Part shown: positions 1 to 7,989 of the stretch, in pieces | How the letters are laid out: every line of letters begins with the position of its first letter | How positions within the stretch are numbered: position 1 is the first letter of the stretch | NCBI GenBank assembly: GCA_019237205.1 | Contig: JAFAHO010000171.1 | Location: 1-34,050, forward strand | Direction of reading: 5' to 3' | DNA length: 34,050 nucleotides | Source of the DNA: Hyphomicrobiales bacterium | GTDB taxonomy: Bacteria > Pseudomonadota > Alphaproteobacteria > Rhizobiales > Beijerinckiaceae | The notes under the pieces: model-generated | What the model was told of the DNA's origin: nothing | The model's input: the letters and a program-made list of their open reading frames with translations, nothing else | Databases searched by the model: none | Program-made: the position numbers and the translations under genes

Positions 1-821
1 GGAGTTGTTGTCCAGATCACCACGGACGCCACACCGTCATGGCCGGGCTTGTCCCGGCCATCCACGTCTTTGTTCAAGAGCAAGTCGTGGATGCGCGGGT
101 CAAGCCCGCGCATGACGGCGGAGAGGTTCACCGGAAACTTCACCCACACCGTATCGGAGACGTGATCCTCGTACTCGACCTCGGCCTCGGCGAGCGCGGT
201 CTTTTCGACCACGCTCCACATCACCGGCTTTGAGCCGCGATAGAGGAGGCCGTTAGCGACGAATTTGAACAGCTCGCGGGCGATCTGCGCCTCCGCCGGG
301 AAGCTCATGGTCGTATACGGGTGCTCCCAGTCGCCGACTACGCCCAGCCGCTTGAACTCTTCGCGCTGGACGGAAATCCAGTGTTCGGCAAAGGCGCGAC
401 ATTCGCGGCGAAACGCAACAATTGCTTCCGGATCAGAGAAATCGGGTTTCGCCTTGCCCTTCGAGCGGTAAGACTCCTCTTCCACCTTCCATTCGATCGG
501 CAGGCCGTGGCAGTCCCAGCCGGGGACGTAGTTGGAATCCCAGCCGCCCATCTGATGCGAGCGGACGACCATATCCTTGAGGATCTTGTTGAGCGCGGTG
601 CCGATGTGAACATTGCCGTTGGCGTAAGGCGGCCCGTCGTGCAGCACGAATTTGGGACGGCCTTTGCCGTTTTCCCGCAATTGGCGGTAGAGGTCCTCGC
701 GCGCCCAGCGCGCTAGGATCTCCGGCTCCCTTTGCGGCAGGCCGGCCCGCATCGGAAAGTCCGTCTTCGGCAGAAATAGCGTCTGCGAATAGTCGAGGCC
801 TGTGTCGGGCGCGTCGGTCAT
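1..821 (-). CDS. ileS: Isoleucyl-tRNA synthetase, N-terminal part (cut by window edge)
   Basis: Class I aminoacyl-tRNA synthetase that charges tRNA-Ile in the cytoplasm. Translation from the ATG at 821 gives the family N-terminus, with [13 protein letters not shown] (a HIGH-motif form ending in T), NKILKD and [14 protein letters not shown] of the catalytic domain, then the start of the CP1 editing domain. The last residues seen, VVIWTTT, begin the conserved Thr-rich peptide of the editing site. About 273 codons of the roughly 900-1000 expected are present. Just before VVIWTTT, about 30 residues (roughly 234-265) are encoded by an 85-bp palindromic repeat at 34-118; the frame stays open through it. 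The gene lies 92 bp downstream of ribF on the same strand, a common ribF-ileS order. The identification is firm; whether the insertion affects editing is unknown. Confidence 0.96.
   Translation of the reverse strand, partial: MTDAPDTGLDYSQTLFLPKTDFPMRAGLPQREPEILARWAREDLYRQLRENGKGRPKFVLHDGPPYANGNVHIGTALNKILKDMVVRSHQMGGWDSNYVPGWDCHGLPIEWKVEEESYRSKGKAKPDFSDPEAIVAFRRECRAFAEHWISVQREEFKRLGVVGDWEHPYTTMSFPAEAQIARELFKFVANGLLYRGSKPVMWSVVEKTALAEAEVEYEDHVSDTVWVKFPVNLSAVMRGLDPRIHDLLLNKDVDGRDKPGHDGVASVVIWTTT
34..118. repeat. 85-bp palindromic repeat element inserted in frame within ileS
   Basis: Two 33-nt arms (34-66 and 86-118) are inverted repeats matching at 28 of 33 positions, separated by a 19-nt loop. 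Each arm also holds its own short hairpin: GGCCGGG/CCCGGCC on the left and GCGCGGG/CCCGCGC on the right, each with a 5-nt loop. Four of the five differences between the arms are paired changes that keep these internal stems. The sequence resembles the interspersed palindromic repeats common in alphaproteobacterial genomes, which read as peptides such as MRGLDPRIH and KPGHDG. Read on the minus strand it is open in the ileS frame, between VKFPV and VVIWTTT. I saw no second copy in this window. Confidence 0.85.
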
Positions 822-913
822 GAAAGTAGGGGTCACGTCGGTTTTGCGGGCGGAGCCGCGACCGAATTAGAGGATTTGCGGCGAATCGCCAAATCGGCGG
901 GTGGGTCTCGCTC

Positions 914-1867
914 TCAGGTAGCTTTGGCTAGGATCGCGCGGGCGCGTTCCTTGTCGCGCTCCATCTCCTCTGTGAGCAACGCGAGGGAATCGAACTTGCG
1001 CTCGTCCCGGATGCGCTGGACGAATTCGACCTCCATCTCGCGCCCATAAAGGTCGCCGTGGAAGTCCAGGAGATGGACCTCGAGCAGCGGCGGACCATTG
1101 TCGACGGTGGGCCGAACGCCGAAACTGGCGACCCCGGCGCTCGTCTTGCCGTCGATGTGGGCTTTGACTGCATAGACCCCGTGCGCGAGCCTGGTCGTTG
1201 GGGCGAGCGCGATGTTCGCGGTGGGAACGCCGAGCGTGCGGCCAAGCCGCTGGCCGGCGATGACGGCACCTGAAACCGCGTAGTGGCGGCCCAGACCGCG
1301 CGCCGCGACTTCGACGTCGCCTCGTTCGAGCGCGCGCCGGATTGCCGTCGAGGAGACCACGCGGGCCTGCTCTCCGGCGCCGTCCTCGACCTTGGCGACG
1401 ATCTCGACCGCAAAGCCGTGCCGGGCGCCCGCCTCGGCGAGAAAAGCCGGCGTTCCGGAGCGGGCCTTGCCGAAATGAAAATCCCATCCCACCACGACCG
1501 CGCCGGCGCTGAGCCTCTTGACGAGGACCTTGGCGACAAACTCCTCCGCAGTCAGCGACGCGAGCGCGCCGTTGAAGGGCAGGTAGACGATGCCCGATAG
1601 TCCAAGGGTCTGGCAAAGTCTCGCCTTCACCTTGGCGGGCGTCAGGCGAAACGCGACAGGGCGATCGGCAAAATAGTCCGCCGGGTGCGGCTCGAACGTC
1701 AGGACCGCGCTCGGCGCGCCGCGCTCGCGGGCCAGCGCCAGCGACCGCGCGATGACCGCCTGATGCCCGAGATGCACCCCGTCGAAGTTCCCGATCGCAT
1801 AGACGGCCCGTTCGAGGCCGACTGGCGGCCGCGCAGGGTCCGTGGCGACCACGAAGCCGTTGCTCAT
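914..1867 (-). CDS. ribF: Bifunctional riboflavin kinase / FAD synthetase RibF
   Basis: Makes FMN from riboflavin and FAD from FMN in the cytosol. The 317-residue protein has the family's usual length. The N-terminal nucleotidyltransferase domain shows AIGNFDGVHLGHQAVI and FEPHPADYF. The C-terminal riboflavin kinase domain shows GVPTANI, GVASFGVRPTVDN and the ending LEVHLLDFHGDLYGREMEVE. I chose the ATG at 1867 (MSNGFVVATD) with an AGG-containing site about 9 nt upstream. A longer reading from 1957 would add 30 residues that do not look like RibF and would overlap the MaoC gene. It sits between maoC and ileS on the same strand, so co-transcription with ileS is likely. Confidence 0.95.
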   Translation of the reverse strand: MSNGFVVATDPARPPVGLERAVYAIGNFDGVHLGHQAVIARSLALARERGAPSAVLTFEPHPADYFADRPVAFRLTPAKVKARLCQTLGLSGIVYLPFNGALASLTAEEFVAKVLVKRLSAGAVVVGWDFHFGKARSGTPAFLAEAGARHGFAVEIVAKVEDGAGEQARVVSSTAIRRALERGDVEVAARGLGRHYAVSGAVIAGQRLGRTLGVPTANIALAPTTRLAHGVYAVKAHIDGKTSAGVASFGVRPTVDNGPPLLEVHLLDFHGDLYGREMEVEFVQRIRDERKFDSLALLTEEMERDKERARAILAKAT

Positions 1868-1943
1868 TGCACCTGCCGATCCTCGGGGCTTGCGACGATT
1901 TGGCGCCGTCGCTTGCAAAAAGTGCCGCGCGCCTCGGGCATGG

Positions 1944-2399
1944 TCAAGCCGTCGCAAGTCTCGGTTTTGGCGCGGGAGGAACGCTTAAGACGCCCTCTCC
2001 TTCAAGCACGACCTTGCCGCCGACCCGGCACTCGCAATGCAGTCTCACACGACGGCCCTTTTCAGTGAGCTCGACCACTTCGACACTGACTTCGATGACG
2101 TCGCCGATCTTGACCGGGCCGAGAAAGTTGAGGGACTGTGAAATATACACGGAGCCTGGACCCGGAAGGCGCATGCCGATCACCGCGGAAATGAGGCTGG
2201 CCGTATAGAGTCCGTGCACGATCCGCCCGCCAAAGCGCGTCTTACGGGCAAAGTGTTCGGACAGATGGATCGGGTTGTGGTCTCCGGAGAGCTCTGCGAA
2301 TCCGATCACATCCTCATTTTGGACCGTCTTGCTGATCGTCTCGCGCATGCCGACCGAGAGGTCCTCGAAGTAGAGGATTTGAAACGTGGGCTTGTTCAT
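1944..2399 (-). CDS. MaoC-family (R)-specific enoyl-CoA hydratase-like protein
   Basis: A 151-residue single hot-dog-fold protein of the MaoC/PhaJ group, which hydrates trans-2-enoyl-CoA to (R)-3-hydroxyacyl-CoA. The hydratase 2 motif is clear: FAELSGDHNPIHLSEHFA, with the Asp and His expected to be catalytic, followed by GGRIVHGLYTASLISAVIG. The C-terminal half (SLNFLGPVKIGDVIEV) matches the second half of the fold. It starts at the ATG at 2399 and ends 76 bp before ribF, downstream of the HAD phosphatase, all on the same strand. A link to polyhydroxyalkanoate or fatty acid metabolism follows from family knowledge; the true substrate cannot be told from the sequence. Confidence 0.88.
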   Translation of the reverse strand: MNKPTFQILYFEDLSVGMRETISKTVQNEDVIGFAELSGDHNPIHLSEHFARKTRFGGRIVHGLYTASLISAVIGMRLPGPGSVYISQSLNFLGPVKIGDVIEVSVEVVELTEKGRRVRLHCECRVGGKVVLEGEGVLSVPPAPKPRLATA

Positions 2400-2536
2400 T
2401 TCGCTTCCCGGCTTCCGTCAGCGGAGCGAAGTTGACATTACCTGAAAAAATGGACTCCCGCCGGTCGACGCCCGGGATGCAGGCCACGATTTCGAATCGA
2501 ACTGCGGCCGATCGCCGGACGTAAACGCAGCCACAT

Positions 2537-3445
2537 TCAGGCTCGCAGCTGGCCGATTGCCGCAACCGGCCAAAGGGAGTGCTCGGCGTAGAGGCGTCTC
2601 AGCGCGCTCGCACTCGCCGGTTTCACGAGGGTCTCGCCGTGGAGCGCTGCCCGATGGATGCCGTGGGTGACGAAAAGCGCGTCGACGCCGGCGACAGCGG
2701 CTCCCGCGATATCGGTTTTCATCCCGTCGCCGATCGCCAGCACGCGCCGCCGGTCGAGCGGCCCGCCGGTCGCGCGCTCGGCCAGAGCGAGGGCCCGTCG
2801 ATAGATCGGCGCATAGGGTTTGCCGGCGTAGACAACCGGACCGCCGAGATCCTCATACCGGCGCGCCAGCGCTCCGGCGCAGTAGACAAGGGCGTCGCCG
2901 CGATGGATCACGATGTCCGGATTGGCGCAGATCATGGTCATGGCGCGAGCCGTCATGGCGCCGAGCTCGGCTTCGTAGTCGTCGGGCGTCTCGGTCACGT
3001 CTTCACGCAAACCGGTACAGAGCGCGTAAGCGGCATCTCCGAGCGACACGAGCTTCGGCCGGCGGCCGGCCGCCTCGGCCGCAGCGTCGAAAAGGCTCAG
3101 GTCGCGCGCGGGCCCAATGTGGAGAACGGGATCGTCGATCCTTTCCGCGATCAGTTCGATCGTCACGTCGCCCGAGGTCGCGACGGCGTCGAAGGCGTCC
3201 GGTAAGACGCCGAGCTTTTCGAGCTGGCGGCGGATTGGCGCGGAAGGCCGCGGCGCGTTGCTGATCAGGACCACCGCGCCGCCGCGCCGGCGAAACGCGG
3301 ACAAGGCCTCCGACGCCGGACCGAACGACGCAACGCCATTGTGGAGGACACCCCAGATATCGCAAAGAATGGCGTCGTAGCGATCGGAAATCTCGCCGAG
3401 ACCTTCGATCTGCCGAATATCTGGCGTCGCGTCATGGATGGTCAT
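2537..3445 (-). CDS. HAD superfamily class IIA hydrolase (TIGR01459-type)
   Basis: A 302-residue HAD phosphatase of the NagD-like class IIA group. Motif I is DAILCDIWGVLHNG, with nucleophile Asp about residue 29 and Trp in place of the usual third residue, typical of this subfamily. Motif II is ISNAPRPS, the substrate Lys lies in YAGKPYAPIY, and the acidic motif is AIGDGMKTDIAGA. I chose the ATG at 3445 (MTIHDATPDIRQ). Reading further upstream to 3718 would overlap csaA on the other strand and adds low-quality sequence. It heads the leftward maoC-ribF-ileS run and is divergent from csaA. Its substrate is not known; many relatives act on sugar or nucleoside phosphates. Confidence 0.9.
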   Translation of the reverse strand: MTIHDATPDIRQIEGLGEISDRYDAILCDIWGVLHNGVASFGPASEALSAFRRRGGAVVLISNAPRPSAPIRRQLEKLGVLPDAFDAVATSGDVTIELIAERIDDPVLHIGPARDLSLFDAAAEAAGRRPKLVSLGDAAYALCTGLREDVTETPDDYEAELGAMTARAMTMICANPDIVIHRGDALVYCAGALARRYEDLGGPVVYAGKPYAPIYRRALALAERATGGPLDRRRVLAIGDGMKTDIAGAAVAGVDALFVTHGIHRAALHGETLVKPASASALRRLYAEHSLWPVAAIGQLRA

Positions 3446-3539
3446 CGCGGGCTCGGCTAGGGTAAGTCCCGCACGGCTGTCAAGCCGGTAGAGCAGCCCG
3501 CCAAGCCGCACAGCACGGAGCCAAGCCGTGGGGACCGAG

Positions 3540-3899
3540 ATGAACGACACCTCTGAACCGGCGCGGCGAATTGCCTTCGACGAGTTTGTCAAGGTCGACA
3601 TTCGGGTCGGGACGATCGTGTCCGCCGAGGACTTTCCGCAGGCGCGCAAGCCCGCGTTCAAGCTCGTGATCGATTTCGGCCCGGATGTAGGGACAAGGAA
3701 ATCCTCGGCCCAGATCACCCGACACTACCGGCCCTCAGCCCTGATCGGCCGCCAGGTGGCCGCCGTGGTGAACTTCGCGCCCCGGCAAATCGGGCCTTTC
3801 CTGTCCGAGGTGCTGACGCTCGGATTTCCCGACGCGGATGGCGAAGTGGTCCTGGTCGGACCGTCGCGCCCGGTCCCGAACGGCGGGCGACTGTTCTGA
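3540..3899 (+). CDS. csaA: CsaA-like tRNA-binding / chaperone domain protein
   Basis: A 119-residue protein consisting of one OB-fold tRNA-binding domain, the whole length of CsaA. Recognisable stretches are FVKVDIRVGTIVSAEDFPQA, RKPAFKLVIDFG, the SSAQIT strand, VVNFAPRQIGPFLSEVLTLG and the C-terminal VLVGPSRPVPNGGRLF. CsaA has been described as a secretion-related chaperone in Bacillus and is also annotated simply as a tRNA-binding protein, so the cellular role is uncertain. The ATG at 3540 has GGGGA about 6 nt upstream; a GTG 12 nt further upstream is the alternative. It is divergent from the HAD gene, and trxA follows 86 bp downstream. Confidence 0.9.
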   Translation: MNDTSEPARRIAFDEFVKVDIRVGTIVSAEDFPQARKPAFKLVIDFGPDVGTRKSSAQITRHYRPSALIGRQVAAVVNFAPRQIGPFLSEVLTLGFPDADGEVVLVGPSRPVPNGGRLF

Positions 3900-3985
3900 G
3901 TCTCGCGGCGCGGCTTGACGTCGTTGGGCGTGCTTCCTAACTAACATGCCTGCGGCCGCGCGCCGCGCGAATGCAGAGGGCCCCC

Positions 3986-4309
3986 ATGTCTGTCACGGCC
4001 AAAGTCACCGACGCGAGCTTCGAAGCCGACGTCCTCAATTCCAGCGAGCCTGTGGTCGTCGATTTTTGGGCGGAATGGTGCGGCCCCTGCCGGATGATCG
4101 CGCCGGCGCTTGAGGAAATCGCCACCGAAATGAAGGGCAAGGTGAAGGTCGCCAAGCTCAACGTCGACGAGAATCCCGGGATCGCCGGTAAACTCGGCAT
4201 CCGCTCCATCCCGACGCTGATGGTCTTCAAGGGCGGCAAGCAGGTCGCGACCAAGACAGGCGCTGGCCCGAAGAGCGAGCTCAGCCGCTGGATCAGCGCT
4301 GCGGTCTGA
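3986..4309 (+). CDS. trxA: Thioredoxin TrxA
   Basis: Small cytoplasmic dithiol oxidoreductase, 107 residues, the standard length. The active site WCGPC places the two cysteines at residues 32 and 35, as in classical thioredoxins. The buried Asp (VVDFWAEW) and the cis-Pro loop ([13 protein letters not shown]) are present, as is the closing helix (SRWISAAV). I chose the ATG at 3986 with AGAGGG just upstream (3975-3980); an in-frame ATG at 3971 is less likely. A TTGACG box at 3915-3920 with a weak -10 (TAACTA) 17 bp further on could be its own promoter. It converges on the histidine kinase gene, with 21 bp between the stops. Confidence 0.97.
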   Translation: MSVTAKVTDASFEADVLNSSEPVVVDFWAEWCGPCRMIAPALEEIATEMKGKVKVAKLNVDENPGIAGKLGIRSIPTLMVFKGGKQVATKTGAGPKSELSRWISAAV

Positions 4310-4330
4310 ACGCGCGCCCCCGTCTCATCG

Positions 4331-5719
4331 TCAAACGGGAATGCGAACCGAGGCCCTGAGGCCGCCGATAGGGCTGTCCGAGAGCTTGATGTCGCCGCCG
4401 TGCGAGCGGGCGATGTCCCGTGCGATGGCGAGACCGAGGCCCGCCCCGCTCTCGTCCTGGTTGGGCGCCTCGTCGAGCCGGTAGAACGGCCGGAAAACGT
4501 CCTCCCGGTAGGCGGGCGGTATGCCGGCGCCGTCGTCGTCGACGACAATCGAAACGAATTCCGGGTCGCGGCTCCCGATTATCTCGACATGGTCAGCATG
4601 ACGCTGAGCGTTCGCGACAAGATTGGCGACGCATCGCTTCACCGCCATCGGCCGCACGCGAATGTTGAGGTTTCCACGGGTTTGAAGCCGGATTTCGGCG
4701 CCGTGACGTTCCGCGTCTGCGCGCACGTCCTCGAGCATAGAGGCGATGTCGGTGAGGGTGGTGGGTTCGCTGGCGTCGCCGCGGGCGAAAGCGAGGTAGC
4801 CTTCGAGCATCTGGCCCATTTCGTCGACATCCCTTTGCAAGAGTTCGCTGTCGGCCGAATTGTCCAGCAGGGCCAACGACAGCTTGAAGCGCGTCAGGAT
4901 CGTTCGAAGGTCGTGGCTGACGCCGTTGAGCATTGCAGTGCGCTGCTCCGTCGCCCGCTCGATGCGGCGTTTCATCTCGATGAAGGCGTGGCCTGCCTGC
5001 CGCACCTCGCGAGCGCCGTGGGGGCTGAATTCGAGACTCCTGCCCTTGCCGAAATCCTCCGCCGCACGAGCAAGCCGCAGGATCGGCCGAATCTGGTTTC
5101 TGAGGAAGATGATCGCAACGGTCAGCAGCACAATCATCGCCGCGAGCATCCAGAGCACGAAGATGTGAGCGTTCGCCTCGTAGGCGAGCGCGCGGCGCGT
5201 CACCAGCCGGAGCACCCGGTCCCCGAGATCGACGCGGATTTCCATCAGGCCCGACCGGCCGATCGTATCGAGCCAGAACGGCTCACTCAGTTGGGTCTTG
5301 ATTTCGCTCGGAAGCGTACGCGTCAAAGGGTCGAGCGCGGAGAAGAATGAGCTCGGCACCGCCGGGGGCAAGGGACCCGCTGGCAGCAGGGTCGCGTCCA
5401 TGCGGAACCGTTCGGACGCGAGATTCGCCAGAAAGGCGTCGTCCTCGCCGGGCGGAAGCCTCTTATAGAGGTCGGTCAGCGCGCCTGCGTCGCGCGCCAC
5501 GGCCTCGGAAAGGCGGCGGGTGACCAACTCCCAATGATGCTGCATGAAGGCGAAGGTGACCGCGGTCTGCAACAGCACCATCGGCAGGATCACGATCAGC
5601 AGAGAGCGCTTGTAGAGGCCTTTTGGAAGCATGTCCGCAAGGCTGCGCGAGCCGCGTCGCCAAAGCTCGCGCACGCGCGCCAGCTGACGAAGGGTTCGGA
5701 AGGACAGCCGCGCGATCAT
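4331..5719 (-). CDS. EnvZ-type sensor histidine kinase
   Basis: Inner-membrane sensor kinase of 462 residues that should phosphorylate the regulator encoded just upstream. Layout: cytosolic N-terminal tail, first membrane helix about 39-59, periplasmic sensor region about 60-184, second helix about 185-207, HAMP domain 208-260, HisKA domain with SHDLRTILTRFKL and phospho-acceptor His about 269, then HATPase with the N box (VANLVANAQRHA), G1 box (VDDDGAGIP) and G2 (GAGLGLAIARDIARSHGG). The usual Pro after the HDLRT motif is Ile. The ATG at 5719 overlaps the TGA of the regulator gene by 4 nt, which indicates translational coupling and argues against the longer upstream reading. The signal sensed is unknown. 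Confidence 0.93.
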   Translation of the reverse strand: MIARLSFRTLRQLARVRELWRRGSRSLADMLPKGLYKRSLLIVILPMVLLQTAVTFAFMQHHWELVTRRLSEAVARDAGALTDLYKRLPPGEDDAFLANLASERFRMDATLLPAGPLPPAVPSSFFSALDPLTRTLPSEIKTQLSEPFWLDTIGRSGLMEIRVDLGDRVLRLVTRRALAYEANAHIFVLWMLAAMIVLLTVAIIFLRNQIRPILRLARAAEDFGKGRSLEFSPHGAREVRQAGHAFIEMKRRIERATEQRTAMLNGVSHDLRTILTRFKLSLALLDNSADSELLQRDVDEMGQMLEGYLAFARGDASEPTTLTDIASMLEDVRADAERHGAEIRLQTRGNLNIRVRPMAVKRCVANLVANAQRHADHVEIIGSRDPEFVSIVVDDDGAGIPPAYREDVFRPFYRLDEAPNQDESGAGLGLAIARDIARSHGGDIKLSDSPIGGLRASVRIPV

Positions 5720-6423
5720 CCGTCGGCAATCAGGCGGTAGCCGGCGCCGCGGGCCGTCTGCAGATAGGCAGGGTTGGCGGGGTCCTGCTCGATCTTCCGC
5801 CTGAGGCGGTTGATCAGCACATCGACGGTGCGCTCCTGGGCCGCCCCGCCCGAGCCCGACAGAACTTCGCGGGAGACGCTCTCGCCCGGGTTGGCGCAAA
5901 GAAGGCGCAGCATCTCGCGCTCGCGTTCGGTGATGCGCACCACCTCCTCGCCGGCGCGCAATTCGCCCCGCTCCAGGGAAAACGCGAACGGGCCGAAGCG
6001 CACGACGGCAGCCTCGGGCTTGCCAAGGAGCGAGGCCCGCGTGCGGCGGAGCACGGAGATGATCCGCAACAGGAGTTCGCGCGGCTCGAACGGTTTCGTC
6101 AGATAGTCGTCGACGCCGATCTCGAGGCCTCGCACTCGGTCCTGCGGCTCGCCCCGGGCCGTCAGCATCAGGATCGGCACCTCGGACCGCTTTCGCAAAT
6201 GCGCTGCGAATTCAAAGCCGCTTTCTCCTGGCATCATCACGTCGAGCACGATGATGTCGAAGGCCAAGCCATCCAGAAATGCCCGCGCTTCGGCGGCGGT
6301 CGCCGCGACCGTGACCCGGTGGCCGTTTTTCATCAGATAGCTCGACAGCAACGCGCGCAGCCGCCGGTCGTCGTCGACCACAAGGACATGCGCGGCGTCG
6401 TCCTCGAGCGGAGCCGAAGTCAA
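5716..6423 (-). CDS. petR: OmpR-family response regulator, PetR-like
   Basis: DNA-binding response regulator of 235 residues. The receiver domain has the acidic pocket (LVVDDD), phospho-acceptor Asp about 61 in IIVLDVMMPGESG, the switch Thr about 88 (MLTARG) and Lys about 110 (DDYLTKPF). The C-terminal winged helix ends with RTVDVLINRLRRKIE and ARGAGYRL. It lies between a MarR-type gene and an EnvZ-type kinase. In Rhodobacter the neighbours PetR and PetP (OmpR- and MarR-type) control cytochrome bc1 synthesis, and the same pairing is why I use this symbol; that is inference from gene order. The start is a TTG at 6423 overlapping the MarR stop as TTGA. Confidence 0.9.
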   Translation of the reverse strand: MTSAPLEDDAAHVLVVDDDRRLRALLSSYLMKNGHRVTVAATAAEARAFLDGLAFDIIVLDVMMPGESGFEFAAHLRKRSEVPILMLTARGEPQDRVRGLEIGVDDYLTKPFEPRELLLRIISVLRRTRASLLGKPEAAVVRFGPFAFSLERGELRAGEEVVRITEREREMLRLLCANPGESVSREVLSGSGGAAQERTVDVLINRLRRKIEQDPANPAYLQTARGAGYRLIADG

Positions 6424-6959
6424 AGTCGCCGAGCCCCGCCCACTCGCCGGGCCGCCTCGACGCGCGGCGTCGCGGTCGAGGCCCGAGTGTCGGCATCGAT
6501 CATCGCCTTTAGGAAGGCGGCCGCCGACTGCCGCCCGTCATCGCCCAGCGCTTCCAGGGCGCTGGCGAACCGGCGCGTCTGGACCTGCGCCAGGCGCAGC
6601 GCCAGGCGTTCGCCCTCGATCGTCGCATGGAGTTGCCGGCGGCGCCGGTCCAGCGATCCGGCGCGCGTCTCGATGAAATTCTTGTCCACAAGCTCTCGGA
6701 GCACGCGATTGAGGCTTTGTTTCGTGATGCGCAGAATGTCCAGCAGCTCCGCGATTGTCAGCCCGGGCCTGCGGGTGACGAAATAGAGAACGCGGTGGTG
6801 CGCCCGGCCGAATCCGTAAGCTTCGAGCAGCCGGTCGGCGTCGCCCACGAAATCGCGGTAGGCGAAGAAAAACAGCTCGATCAATTCGTACATCGGCCCG
6901 TCATCCGAGCTGGCGCACAGCGCGGGATCGGCGGGTTTGGGCGACATCGAGACGCTCAT
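6420..6959 (-). CDS. petP: MarR-family regulator, PetP-like
   Basis: A 179-residue winged-helix regulator of the MarR family. The DNA-binding core runs FGRAHHRVLYFV, RPGLTIAELLDILRITKQSL (recognition helix region), NRVLRELVDKNFIETR and the wing DRRRRQLHAT. The N-terminal region (MYELIELFFFAYRDF) and the long C-terminal helices should form the dimer. It is the first gene of a leftward operon with the response regulator and kinase, with overlapping stop and start. The ATG at 6959 was chosen because upstream extension runs into the divergent ilvE leader. The 124-bp gap to ilvE could hold its own operator. The PetP name rests on the pairing with an OmpR-type gene. Confidence 0.88.
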   Translation of the reverse strand: MSVSMSPKPADPALCASSDDGPMYELIELFFFAYRDFVGDADRLLEAYGFGRAHHRVLYFVTRRPGLTIAELLDILRITKQSLNRVLRELVDKNFIETRAGSLDRRRRQLHATIEGERLALRLAQVQTRRFASALEALGDDGRQSAAAFLKAMIDADTRASTATPRVEAARRVGGARRL

Positions 6960-6972
6960 TAGGTCAGCAATG

Positions 6973-7001
6973 TTGACATAATCGGACGATCTTGCTATCA
7001 G
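6973..7001 (+). promoter_or_regulatory. Candidate sigma-70 promoter for ilvE
   Basis: A perfect -35 box TTGACA (6973-6978), a 17-bp spacer and TATCAG (6996-7001) as a 4/6 match to the -10 consensus. It lies in the 124-bp divergent gap between the MarR-type gene and ilvE and points toward ilvE, whose ATG is about 80 nt downstream. Read from sequence only. Confidence 0.55.
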
Positions 7002-7083
7002 GTCGACGACGTTCGATGTCCTGCATGTAAACCCAAAAGACCAAAAACCAAACCAACTTGTGACCCCACGGAGGAAAAGCGCG

Positions 7084-7971
7084 ATGTCCACGCCGAATTT
7101 TGACGATCGTGACGGATGGATCTGGCTTGACGGCCGGATGGTCGAGTGGCGCGACGCCAAGGTTCACATCCTGACCCATGCGCTGCATTACGCGAGCGCG
7201 GTTTTCGAGGGCGAACGCGCTTATGGCGGCCGGATTTTCAAGTCGGCTGAGCACTCCCGTCGGCTCAAGGACTCGGCCCGCATTCTCGATTTTGAAATAC
7301 CCTGGACGATCGACCAGATCGACGCGGCCAAAGCCGAGGCGCTCAGGCGCAACAATTTCACCGACGCTTACGTGCGTCCAATCGCGTGGCGCGGATCCGA
7401 GATGATGGGGGTCTCGGCGCAGCATAACACGATCCACCTGGGCATCGCCGTCTGGGACTGGCCGAGCTATTTCGACCCGGCGCAACGGATGAAAGGCATC
7501 CGGCTGGATATCGCCGACTATCGGCGCCCCGATCCGGCGACCGCGCCGGCCCTCGCCAAGGCCGCCGGCCTTTACATGATCTGCACCATCTCCAAGCACC
7601 GCGCGGAGCGCCGCGGCTACGCTGACGCCCTGATGATGGACTGGCAGGGCCGCGTCGCCGAATGCACCGGGGCCAACATCTTTTTCGTCAGGGACGGATC
7701 GATCCATACGCCGATTGCGGACTGCTTCCTCGCCGGGATCACGCGGGCCACCGTCATCGATCTCGCACGCCGCCGCGGCGTCGAAGTCGTCGAGCGGCGC
7801 ATCATGCCCGACGAACTTGGAGCCTTCAGCGAATGTTTCATCACCGGAACGGCTGCGGAGGTGACGCCAGTCGGCGAGATTGGCCCGCACGTCTACACCC
7901 CCGGCGCTATTACCGCAGCGCTCATCGACGCCTACACGGCGGAGGTGAACCCGAAGACCAAAGCCGCCTGA
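7084..7971 (+). CDS. ilvE: Branched-chain amino acid aminotransferase IlvE
   Basis: PLP fold-type IV transaminase, 295 residues, doing the last step of Leu, Ile and Val synthesis with glutamate as donor. Seen: HALHYASAVFEGERAYGG near the N-terminus; the PLP lysine about 159 in PALAKAAGLYM; the partly changed stretch ISKHRAERRGYADALMMD after it; AECTGANIF with a Glu about 193 expected to contact the cofactor; and the phosphate-binding ITGTAAEVTPV. The ATG at 7084 has a strong site (GGAGGAAAAG) upstream; an upstream in-frame start at 7060 is therefore rejected. It is divergent from the petP-like regulator and converges on uvrD with 18 bp between stops. Confidence 0.95.
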   Translation: MSTPNFDDRDGWIWLDGRMVEWRDAKVHILTHALHYASAVFEGERAYGGRIFKSAEHSRRLKDSARILDFEIPWTIDQIDAAKAEALRRNNFTDAYVRPIAWRGSEMMGVSAQHNTIHLGIAVWDWPSYFDPAQRMKGIRLDIADYRRPDPATAPALAKAAGLYMICTISKHRAERRGYADALMMDWQGRVAECTGANIFFVRDGSIHTPIADCFLAGITRATVIDLARRRGVEVVERRIMPDELGAFSECFITGTAAEVTPVGEIGPHVYTPGAITAALIDAYTAEVNPKTKAA

Positions 7972-7989
7972 GGAACCGCGCGTGCGGAG

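Noticed and set aside
39-233. 64-codon rightward open frame starting MAGLVPAIH
   Set aside because: This is the palindromic repeat read in the opposite direction, followed by antisense of ileS. Such peptides are a hallmark of the repeat, not a gene.
5623-6786. 387-codon rightward open frame
   Set aside because: Antisense to the response regulator and MarR genes, with no recognisable domain.
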